Source of the DNA: Dehalococcoidia bacterium
GTDB lineage: Bacteria; Chloroflexota; Dehalococcoidia; DSTF01; JACRBR01
Direction of reading: 5' to 3'
DNA length: 64,000 bases
NCBI GenBank assembly: GCA_021462855.1
Contig: JAJTXQ010000049.1
Span: 240,219 to 304,218, forward strand
The translations under genes were made by a program, and so were the position numbers. Shown here piece by piece: positions 58,512 through 64,000 of the stretch (the first letter of the stretch is position 1; the number at the start of each line of letters is the position of its first letter). A model generated the notes under the pieces. That model was given only the letters and a program-made list of their open reading frames with translations, was not told the DNA's origin and made no database searches.

Positions 58512-59348
58512 ATGGCAAGCATCGCGATGTACGCGGGACCGGGTAAGGATGGCCAGGTGACGACCAACGGCAGTCTGCCCTCGCGGGAGTTGGCCGGATA
58601 CGAGCCCACCGCTCGCCCGATCTGGCTGGAGGCGTTCTTTCCCGTCGACTGGCTCGCGCTGCACGTGTCGCCCGTGTACTACGGGTTCGGCGTGCCACGG
58701 GGGCGTGGCGAGCCCGTGGTGCTCGTGCCCGGGTTCCTGGGTTCTGACCGCTACCTGACGGAATTGCACCTGTGGCTGCGGCGCATCGGCTACCGGTCGT
58801 ACTTCTCAGGCATCGGGCGCAACGTCGACTGCCCGGAGCTGCTGACCCAGCGGCTCCTCTTCACGATCCAGCAGGCGCACACGGACACCCGGCTGCCGGT
58901 GACGATCATCGGGCACAGCCTGGGCGGGATGCTGGCGCGGGCGGCGGCGCACCGTGCGCCGGCGCTGGTGAAGGAAGTCATCACGATGGGCTCGCCATTC
59001 CGGTCGGTGCGGGCGCATCCGTTGATCCTGAGCGCGGCGAACTTCGTGCGGTCGAACATCGTCCGCGAGCGTAAGACGCGGCGCGAGGTGACGCAGAACT
59101 GCTTCACGCCGGAGTGCACGTGCGGCTTCGTGACGACGCTGACGCAGGACGCGCACGCCGAGGGCGGCATCTCCGGGCCGTTCGAACGGCGCGCGATCTA
59201 CTCGAAGGTGGACGGCGTGGTCGACTGGCGCTCGTGCATCGAGGACGACAACGATCTGAACCGCGAGGTGACGGCGACGCACGTTGGCATGGCGTTCAAT
59301 CCGGAGGTCTACCGCACGCTGGCGGAGATGCTGTCCGGGGCGGCGTGA
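58512..59348 (+). CDS. Alpha/beta hydrolase (triacylglycerol lipase-like)
   Basis: A 278-residue hydrolase. EPVVLVPGFLGSDRYL near residue 75 starts the fold, and the nucleophile elbow is IIGHSLGGMLARAAA with Ser near 135. The C-terminal part has ECTCGFVTTL, a cysteine pair, and the histidine in VTATHVGMAFNPE. It belongs to the group of small lipases and PGAP1-like hydrolases. It is divergent from the WS/DGAT gene and convergent to the phasin gene, so mobilisation of stored lipid or polymer is an attractive role. No signal peptide is seen. Confidence 0.88.
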   Translation: MASIAMYAGPGKDGQVTTNGSLPSRELAGYEPTARPIWLEAFFPVDWLALHVSPVYYGFGVPRGRGEPVVLVPGFLGSDRYLTELHLWLRRIGYRSYFSGIGRNVDCPELLTQRLLFTIQQAHTDTRLPVTIIGHSLGGMLARAAAHRAPALVKEVITMGSPFRSVRAHPLILSAANFVRSNIVRERKTRREVTQNCFTPECTCGFVTTLTQDAHAEGGISGPFERRAIYSKVDGVVDWRSCIEDDNDLNREVTATHVGMAFNPEVYRTLAEMLSGAA

Positions 59349-59374
59349 CAGGGCCACGAGCAGGGCGAGAAATG

Positions 59375-59407
59375 AGGACGGCGGAGGTTTTTGACCTCCG
59401 CCGTCCT
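59375..59407. terminator. Bidirectional hairpin between lipase and phasin genes
   Basis: A perfect 14-bp stem AGGACGGCGGAGGT/ACCTCCGCCGTCCT with loop TTTTG, ideally placed between the convergent stops. Confidence 0.8.
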
Positions 59408-59429
59408 GCGGGCGCCTGTTGGGTCCAGT

Positions 59430-59903
59430 TTACTCGGTCGCGGCGCCGGACGCAGCCGGGGCGGCCGTCTCCTTGCCGCGGGTAGCGACGCGGTTGACGC
59501 CGGTGCGGACGCGCTCGGCGGTCGTGCCGGCGACATCGCGCGCGGCTTCGATGGCGGCCTCGCCGGCGGAGCGCTGCGCCTTCACGACGCGCTCGATGGC
59601 CTCCCGCGCTTCGCTGCGGGACTCGGACATCTCGTCGAACATCTGGCGGGCGAGCTCGAGCGCCCGGCCCTGCGCCTTGGTGGTCGACTCCATCGCCGCG
59701 CGGTAGAAGCCGCCGACGTCGCTGGGGTCCTCGGCGAACTTCTTGCCGAGCTCGACGGCCTCGCGCTGGCCCTTCTGGGCTTCCGTCAGCAGGTTGGTCG
59801 AGATGCGGTAGCCGCGCTCGTTGCCGGAGCGGATGGCCTCGATGATGGCGTCGTAGCTCTCGGTCAGGGCCTCAAAGTACTTGTCGATGGCTGTGTTGGA
59901 CAT
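59430..59903 (-). CDS. Phasin-like PHA granule protein
   Basis: A 157-residue, almost wholly helical protein with heptad character and no cysteine: MSNTAIDKYFEALTESYDAIIEAIRSGNERGYRIS, then ELGKKFAEDPSDVGGFYRAAMESTTKAQGRALELARQMFDEMSES (cited in parts) and an Ala-rich C-terminus. This is the typical pattern of phasins (PhaP), which coat polyhydroxyalkanoate granules. The ATG at 59903 follows AGAGGAGG. It is transcribed divergently from the PadR regulator and shares a palindromic operator with it, as the phasin gene does with PadR-type PhaQ in Bacillus. Confidence 0.85.
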   Translation of the reverse strand: MSNTAIDKYFEALTESYDAIIEAIRSGNERGYRISTNLLTEAQKGQREAVELGKKFAEDPSDVGGFYRAAMESTTKAQGRALELARQMFDEMSESRSEAREAIERVVKAQRSAGEAAIEAARDVAGTTAERVRTGVNRVATRGKETAAPAASGAATE

Positions 59904-59959
59904 GTCTTGCCTCCTCTGGGTTGTGCTTGCTTCTGGACGGGACTTGCGCCCGGCTGCCT

Positions 59960-59980
59960 CTATGTGTAACTTACACATAG
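59960..59980. promoter_or_regulatory. Perfect 21-bp palindromic operator (PadR-type)
   Basis: CTATGTGTAA-C-TTACACATAG, a perfect inverted repeat with 10-bp arms, in the intergenic region between the divergent phasin and padR-like genes. It contains the ATGT...ACAT half-sites typical of PadR-family operators and covers the predicted -10 regions of both promoters. Confidence 0.85.
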
Positions 59981-59997
59981 CGGCGATGCGCTGTCAA
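59968..59997 (-). promoter_or_regulatory. Phasin gene promoter overlapping the operator
   Basis: On the minus strand a consensus TTGACA (59997-59992), 18-bp spacer and TAAGTT (59973-59968). The -10 box lies in the centre of the palindrome, so a bound regulator would block transcription. A weaker divergent pair (TTGCGC at 59944, TAACTT at 59967) may serve the regulator operon. Confidence 0.7.
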
Positions 59998-60060
59998 GCG
60001 CCCCGCCGGGCGAAATTTCCGGGCTGAGGTGCGGCCCCCGGGCCGGTGAAAGGTGCTAGC

Positions 60061-60471
60061 ATGGCCAAGCGACGCGACGACGCGGAACAGCCCGAGACGC
60101 CGTTCCGTCTCCACGGCGACTTGCTGACGACGACGCTGCTCGCCTTCCTGCGCAAGTGGAACGCCTACGGGTACCAGCTCGCGCAGCAGTTGGCCGAGGC
60201 CGGGTTGCCGGCGTTCGACTCGGGGACGGTGTACCGCACGCTGCGGCAACTCGAGCGAGCGGGGCTCGTGTCCTCGTTCTGGGACACGTCCGAATCCGGT
60301 CCGGCGCGGCGCATGTACTCACTCACGAGGGCGGGCGATATCTTCCTGTCCGGCTGGATCGATGTCCTCGGCCGCTACCAGGACGTCCTCCGCAAGACGA
60401 TGGATGGCTTCGACCCGGACACGAAGAAGACAGGCGGCGCCGCGGCACCGAAACGCACGGCGCGCAAGTAA
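60061..60471 (+). CDS. PadR-family transcriptional regulator (PhaQ-like)
   Basis: A 136-residue PadR-type winged-helix protein. The DNA-binding part contains LLTTTLLAFLRKWNAYGYQLAQQLAEAGLPAFDSGTVYRTLRQLERAGLVSS and the wing DTSESGPARRMYSLTRAGD, matching the PadR pattern GTVYRxLxxLExxGLV and PxRRxYxLTxxG. The ATG at 60061 follows AAAGGTG; an in-frame GTG lies 15 bp upstream. In Bacillus megaterium the PadR-like PhaQ represses phaP and responds to polymer. The order here (phasin divergent, regulator, synthase subunit, phaC) parallels that system, so the same control is likely. Confidence 0.92.
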   Translation: MAKRRDDAEQPETPFRLHGDLLTTTLLAFLRKWNAYGYQLAQQLAEAGLPAFDSGTVYRTLRQLERAGLVSSFWDTSESGPARRMYSLTRAGDIFLSGWIDVLGRYQDVLRKTMDGFDPDTKKTGGAAAPKRTARK

Positions 60472-60498
60472 CGGGGCGCAGGACGCGAGGAGGCGAAC

Positions 60499-60894
60499 AT
60501 GACGACGGAAACCCAGAACCCGCTCGACCTCTGGCGGCAGTACATCACCGATTCCGAGCGGCAGTGGAACGCGTTTTTCAAGGAAGTGCTCGGCACTGAC
60601 CAGTTCTCGAACACGATGAACGCCTGGGTCGAGGGCACGCTCACCGTGCAGCGCATCGTCGCCGACCAGCTCGAGCGGCTGTACAGCGCGTTCAACATCC
60701 CGACGCACGGTGATCTCGTCGACCTGGGCGAGCGGATGCAGGCGATCGAGGAGAAGCTCACGAGCCTCGAGGCGCTGGTTGCGGCGTCGTCGCCGGCGGG
60801 CGCGGCGGCTGCGGCATCGACGCGCGCGGCGCGGAAGCGCCCGACGCGCACGCGCAGGCCGGCGGCAGCCAACCCGAACGGCGCGAAGAAGTAG
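60499..60894 (+). CDS. PHA synthase accessory subunit (PhaE/PhaR-like)
   Basis: A 131-residue helical protein: NPLDLWRQYITDSERQWNAFFKEVLGTDQFSNTMNAW near the N-terminus, then RIVADQLERLYSAFNIPTHGDLVDLGERMQAIEEKLTSLE, which resembles the C-terminal FNIPTRxEVDELxxR region of class III PhaE and the class IV PhaR subunit (sequences cited in part). A basic Ala/Arg/Lys tail ends the protein. It lies 27 bp after the regulator and 134 bp before phaC. The N-terminal part is shorter than in PhaE, closer to PhaR in size. Required in relatives for synthase activity. Confidence 0.82.
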   Translation: MTTETQNPLDLWRQYITDSERQWNAFFKEVLGTDQFSNTMNAWVEGTLTVQRIVADQLERLYSAFNIPTHGDLVDLGERMQAIEEKLTSLEALVAASSPAGAAAAASTRAARKRPTRTRRPAAANPNGAKK

Positions 60895-61028
60895 CGCACG
60901 TCATATCCGCAGTTCGCGCATAGGTGCGGCCGGCCGCTCCCGCAGCCCGGCCGCGCCGTGGCATACTTGTCCCGACCCCGTCCGGGGCGGCACCACCGGT
61001 CGCCCGCAGCAACCGCCGGAGGCGCACC

Positions 61029-62114
61029 ATGACCACGCAATCGCCACCCGCGCCCGAGAACATGGCCGAGATCGTGACGAAGGAGGTCGAGCGCACGATC
61101 CAGCGCTCGCTCCGCGGCATCGACGTGCTGCTCAACCGTGACGAGCCGGAGGTGGGGCGGACGCCGAAGGACGTCATCCACTCCCGCGGCACGCTGCGGC
61201 TCTACCACTACCACCCGATGGCCGACGAGGTGTATCGCATCCCCGTCGTGCTGTGCATGTCGCTGATCAGCAAGGCATACATCCTCGACCTGACGCCGGG
61301 GCTGAGCTTCGTCGAATTCCTGCTGCGCAACGGGTACGACGTGTTCATGATCGACTGGGGCACGCCGCGGCCGGAGGACTCGAAGCTGCGGCTCGAGGAC
61401 TACACGCAGGACTTCATCCCCGAGTGCGTCGAGAAAGTCCAGGAGACGACGGGCGAGCGCGAGATCTCGTTCATCGGCTACTGCATGGGCGGGCTGCTGG
61501 CGATGATCTACGCCGGCCTGCACGACGATGCGCCGATGGCCAACCTCGTCACGATCGCGACGCCGGTCGACTACGAGGGTATGGGGCTGTTCCGCCAGTG
61601 GAGCGACAAGCGCTGGTTCGATGTCGCCCGCGTGGTCGACACGCTGGGCAACATCCCGCCCGAGATGATGTACCGCTCATTCGAGTTGCTGCGTCCGGCT
61701 GACCGGCTGGCGGCGTACGTGCGGCTGTGGGACAACCTGTGGAACGACCAGTACGTGAAGCACTACCGGCTGTTCAACAAGTGGACCAGCGAGCAGATCC
61801 CGTTTCCCGGCGAGTGCTTCCGCCAGACGACAAAAGACCTCATGTGGGAGAACAAGATCATGACCGGCGGGCTGGAGATCGGCGGGCAGAAGGGCGACCT
61901 CAAGCGGATCACGTGCCCGGCGATGAACGCGATGGCGCAGCACGACCACATCGCGCCGTACGAGGCGACGCACAAGCTGACGTCGCTGCTGGGGAGCGAG
62001 GACAAGGAGGACGTCGTGATGAAGGGCGGGCACGTGAGCCTCGTCGCCGGCGCGAACGCCGTGATGCGGCTATGGCCGAAGGTCGACGCGTGGCTCTCGG
62101 TGCGGTCGGTATGA
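61029..62114 (+). CDS. phaC: Poly(3-hydroxyalkanoate) synthase, class III/IV PhaC
   Basis: A 361-residue polyester synthase polymerising 3-hydroxyacyl-CoA. The lipase-like box GYCMGG holds the nucleophile Cys152; the triad is completed by Asp306 (AMAQHDHIAP) and His335 (KGGHVSL). The length fits class III and IV synthases, which need a second subunit, consistent with the PhaE/PhaR-like gene just upstream. Other family marks are PVVLCMSLISKAYILDL and GYDVFMIDWGTPRPED. The ATG at 61029 follows CCGGAGGCGCACC. The stop overlaps the following GNAT gene by 4 bp. Confidence 0.96.
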   Translation: MTTQSPPAPENMAEIVTKEVERTIQRSLRGIDVLLNRDEPEVGRTPKDVIHSRGTLRLYHYHPMADEVYRIPVVLCMSLISKAYILDLTPGLSFVEFLLRNGYDVFMIDWGTPRPEDSKLRLEDYTQDFIPECVEKVQETTGEREISFIGYCMGGLLAMIYAGLHDDAPMANLVTIATPVDYEGMGLFRQWSDKRWFDVARVVDTLGNIPPEMMYRSFELLRPADRLAAYVRLWDNLWNDQYVKHYRLFNKWTSEQIPFPGECFRQTTKDLMWENKIMTGGLEIGGQKGDLKRITCPAMNAMAQHDHIAPYEATHKLTSLLGSEDKEDVVMKGGHVSLVAGANAVMRLWPKVDAWLSVRSV

Positions 62115-62701
62115 GCGGCGTGCCGCGAGACATCGCGCTGCCCGGCGGCACGACGGCGACGCTGCGCTTCCTGGAGCGGACGGACCGCGAGCGGTTCCTG
62201 GCGTTCACGCAGTCGCTGCCGGACCACGACCTGCTCTTCCTGCGCAGTGACATCACCGATCCCGACGTCGTCGACGCCTGGCTCGACAGCATTGACCTGG
62301 ACCGCGCCGTCACGGTGATAGCCGAGACGGGTGGCAAGGTTGTCGGATACGGGAGCCTGCACTACAGCAACGCGCCCTGGTCGCGGCACGTCGGCGAGGT
62401 GCGCGTGCTGCTCGAAGAGGGCGCGCGCGGCAAGGGCCTCGGCCGCGCGCTGGCCGAGGCCGTGTTCTCGCTGGCGCTCGAACACGGCGTAGAAAAGATC
62501 ATCGCGAACATGACGATCGACCAGCAGGGCGCCATTGCGACGTTCGAGGAGCTGGGATTCAGGGCCGAGGCGCTGCTGCGGGACCATGTCAAAGACCGGC
62601 GCGGGGAGAAGCACGACCTGCTCGTCTACTCGCACGATGTGCGCGCGTTCCAGTCGCAGCTCGATGCGTACGGCGTGACGGAGGCGGCCGGGCGCGGCTG
62701 A
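62111..62701 (+). CDS. GNAT family N-acetyltransferase, paralog of the gene at 56175
   Basis: A 196-residue acetyltransferase translationally coupled to phaC (ATGA overlap). Motif A reads VRVLLEEGARGKGLGRALAEAVFSLA, with a clear R-G-K-G-L-G acetyl-CoA loop that the paralog at 56175 has largely lost, and motif B IATFEELGFRAEALLRDHVKD. The N-terminal DLLFLRSDITDPDVVDAWL segment identifies the paralogy. Coupling to the PHA synthase suggests a role in polymer metabolism, such as acetylation of a granule protein, but this is a guess from position. Confidence 0.88.
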   Translation: MSGVPRDIALPGGTTATLRFLERTDRERFLAFTQSLPDHDLLFLRSDITDPDVVDAWLDSIDLDRAVTVIAETGGKVVGYGSLHYSNAPWSRHVGEVRVLLEEGARGKGLGRALAEAVFSLALEHGVEKIIANMTIDQQGAIATFEELGFRAEALLRDHVKDRRGEKHDLLVYSHDVRAFQSQLDAYGVTEAAGRG

Positions 62702-62718
62702 CGCGCGGGCCACGCCGG

Positions 62719-63729
62719 ATGGCCGCAACACCATCGACAACGCTCGAAGCCGGCGGGCGCGAGGTCCGCATCACGAACCCCGACAAGGTGTTCTTCCCGC
62801 GCGCCGGCATCACGAAGATCGACATCGCGCGCTACTACATCGCCGTCGCCGATGGCGCGCTGCGCGGCGTGTACCGGCGGCCGATGGTGCTGAAGCGGTT
62901 CGTCGACGGCGCCGAGGGCGAGCCGTTCTTCCAGAAGCGTGCGCCGGCGCAGCGCCCCCCGTGGATCGAGACCGCGCGCATCACGTTCCCGAGCGGGCGC
63001 CACGCCGATCTCGCCGTCGCCGGCGAGGCGGCCACGATCATCTGGGCGGTGAATCTCGGGTGCATCGACCTGAACCCGTGGCCCGTGCGGGCCGGCGACG
63101 TCGATCATCCGGACGAGCTGCGCGTCGACCTCGACCCCACGCCGGAAGCCACGTTCGCGCAGGTGCGCGACGTCGCGCTGGCCGTGCGCGACGTGCTGGC
63201 GGAGCTCGGATACACGGGCTACCCGAAGACCTCGGGATCGCGCGGCATGCACATCAACGTGCGCATCGAGCCGCGCTGGGGGTTCCCGGAGGTGCGCCGT
63301 TGCGCGCTCGCGCTCGGCCGCGAGGTCGAGCGGCGGATGGGCGGCGTCGCGACGACGGCGTGGTGGAAGGAGGAGCGCCGCGGCGTGTTCATCGACTACA
63401 ACCAGAACGCGCGCGACCGCACCGTCGCCTCGGCGTACTCCGTCCGGCCGCTGCCTGACGCGCGCGTCTCATGCCCGCTCACGTGGGATGAAGTGCCCGA
63501 CGTCGATCCGGCGGCGTTCACGTTGCGGACGGTGCCGGAGCGGTTCGCGCGGATCGGCGACCCGCACGAGACGATCGAAGAAGTGCGCCACTCGCTGGAG
63601 CCGCTGCTCGAGCTCGTCGCGCGGCACGAGCGGGAGGGCGAGGGCGACGCGCCGTGGCCGCCGCAGTTCCCGAAGGGCGAAGCCGAGCCGCCGCGCGTGC
63701 AGCCGAGCCGGCGACGGAAGAAGGATTAG
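62719..63729 (+). CDS. LigD-type primase/polymerase domain protein
   Basis: A 336-residue stand-alone polymerase domain of the archaeo-eukaryotic primase superfamily, related to the POL domain of bacterial NHEJ ligase LigD. Marks are NPDKVFFPRAGITKIDIARYY at the N-terminus, the metal-binding VDLDP (Asp137, Asp139), TSGSRGMHINVRI and FIDYNQNARDRTVASAYSVR. The ligase and phosphoesterase domains of LigD are absent and no Ku gene is in the window. It starts 17 bp after the GNAT gene. Likely role: filling or extending DNA ends in double-strand-break repair, if Ku and a ligase are encoded elsewhere. Confidence 0.93.
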   Translation: MAATPSTTLEAGGREVRITNPDKVFFPRAGITKIDIARYYIAVADGALRGVYRRPMVLKRFVDGAEGEPFFQKRAPAQRPPWIETARITFPSGRHADLAVAGEAATIIWAVNLGCIDLNPWPVRAGDVDHPDELRVDLDPTPEATFAQVRDVALAVRDVLAELGYTGYPKTSGSRGMHINVRIEPRWGFPEVRRCALALGREVERRMGGVATTAWWKEERRGVFIDYNQNARDRTVASAYSVRPLPDARVSCPLTWDEVPDVDPAAFTLRTVPERFARIGDPHETIEEVRHSLEPLLELVARHEREGEGDAPWPPQFPKGEAEPPRVQPSRRRKKD

Positions 63730-63936
63730 CCGCCGGCGCCTCTCTCGCGCGCGAGACGTGCGTCCGGGTACAGGGGCGCGATGCCGTCCCACGGCTGCGC
63801 CCGCCGGCGACCGGCGGCGGCCCTCAGCATCACGCCGGGCCCGGTGGCGTCGCCGCGCATGGCACGTCCAAACTGCCGCCGCGGCGCTACGTGCGGTGCG
63901 GTCGCCTGTCGATTCGTATTCCCGGTACGCGCCCTG

Positions 63937-64000
63937 CTAGTCGCGCGGCAGGCCGAGCCCGCGCTGTGCGACGATGTTGCGCTGGATCTCGCTCGTGCCG
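63937..64000 (-). CDS. Acyl-CoA dehydrogenase, C-terminal end (partial)
   Basis: The last 21 codons of a minus-strand gene that continues beyond the right edge. The translation GTSEIQRNIVAQRGLGLPRD followed by TAG (complement of 63937-63939) is the classical C-terminus of acyl-CoA dehydrogenases, where the GTSEIQ loop helps bind FAD and the acyl chain. Nothing more of the gene is visible, so the substrate class cannot be stated. The 207-bp stretch between the LigD-type gene and this stop (63730-63936) holds no gene I can support. Confidence 0.85.
   Translation of the reverse strand, partial: GTSEIQRNIVAQRGLGLPRD

Noticed and set aside
63488..63940. Open frame over the end of the LigD-type gene and the following gap
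   Set aside because: Out of frame with the conserved protein, Arg/Ser-rich, and without a ribosome binding site; the gap up to 63936 shows no other coding signal.

Overview
The window is GC-rich (G/C strongly preferred at third codon positions), densely packed and free of insertion sequences, CRISPR arrays or prophage. Gene content fits an aerobic, heterotrophic member of the Chloroflexota, most likely Dehalococcoidia-like: a caa3-type cytochrome oxidase operon, a flavin-dependent LLM monooxygenase, P450, thiolase-like and acyl-CoA dehydrogenase genes, secreted proteins with Pro/Thr-rich linkers, and a 47-residue DUF5679 zinc ribbon. The phylum assignment is inferred from gene content; no rRNA gene is present. 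Many genes overlap by 4 bp (ATGA or GTGA), so most blocks look like operons.

Layout. 1-2193 (minus): start of lepA and an ABC-2 exporter whose ATPase appears to begin with CTG. 2318-7951 (plus): nusA-rnpM-infB-rbfA-GNAT-truB, driven by a good sigma70-type promoter followed by a terminator-like hairpin in the nusA leader. 7999-9063: DUF5679 unit and an L,D-transpeptidase. 9070-12695 (minus): cupin, DUF6807/PmoA-like, Gfo/Idh/MocA and DHDPS-family genes, probably a sugar- or acid-catabolic operon. 12902-20816: thiolase-like protein, tRNA-Glu(TTC), membrane glycosyltransferase-like protein, P450, PPOX-family protein, and an LLM monooxygenase operon with two hydrolases.

20824-31874 is a central carbon block: a methylmalonyl-CoA-mutase-type large subunit on an apparently leaderless promoter, then mesaconyl-CoA hydratase, methylsuccinyl-CoA dehydrogenase and malyl/beta-methylmalyl-CoA lyase (the lower half of the ethylmalonyl-CoA pathway), RidA, a divergent SucCD-type CoA ligase, a small ferredoxin, and a malic enzyme. 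Together these could turn C5 CoA esters into propionyl-CoA, glyoxylate, malate and pyruvate. 32040-38842 holds housekeeping and envelope genes (hydrolase, flavin reductase, mutM, P1 peptidase, D,D-carboxypeptidase, alcohol dehydrogenase) and a structured RNA candidate.

39049-45993 is the heme-A/cytochrome oxidase operon (ctaA, ctaB, leader ORF, coxB, coxA, coxC, a duplicated mini membrane protein, subunit IV, ctaG). Convergent to it, 46216-50067 (minus) holds a cupredoxin fusion, a thioredoxin-fold lipoprotein and an ABC-2 exporter, plausibly involved in copper or oxidase biogenesis. After an orphan AAA+ ATPase come nadE, a HAD hydrolase, a CoA-transferase, a thioesterase and a GNAT. 56823-62701 is a carbon-storage region: WS/DGAT acyltransferase, lipase, phasin, PadR regulator with a perfect palindromic operator, PHA synthase subunit, phaC and a second GNAT. 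The window ends with a LigD-type polymerase domain protein and the C-terminus of an acyl-CoA dehydrogenase. No gene-free stretch exceeds 300 bp.
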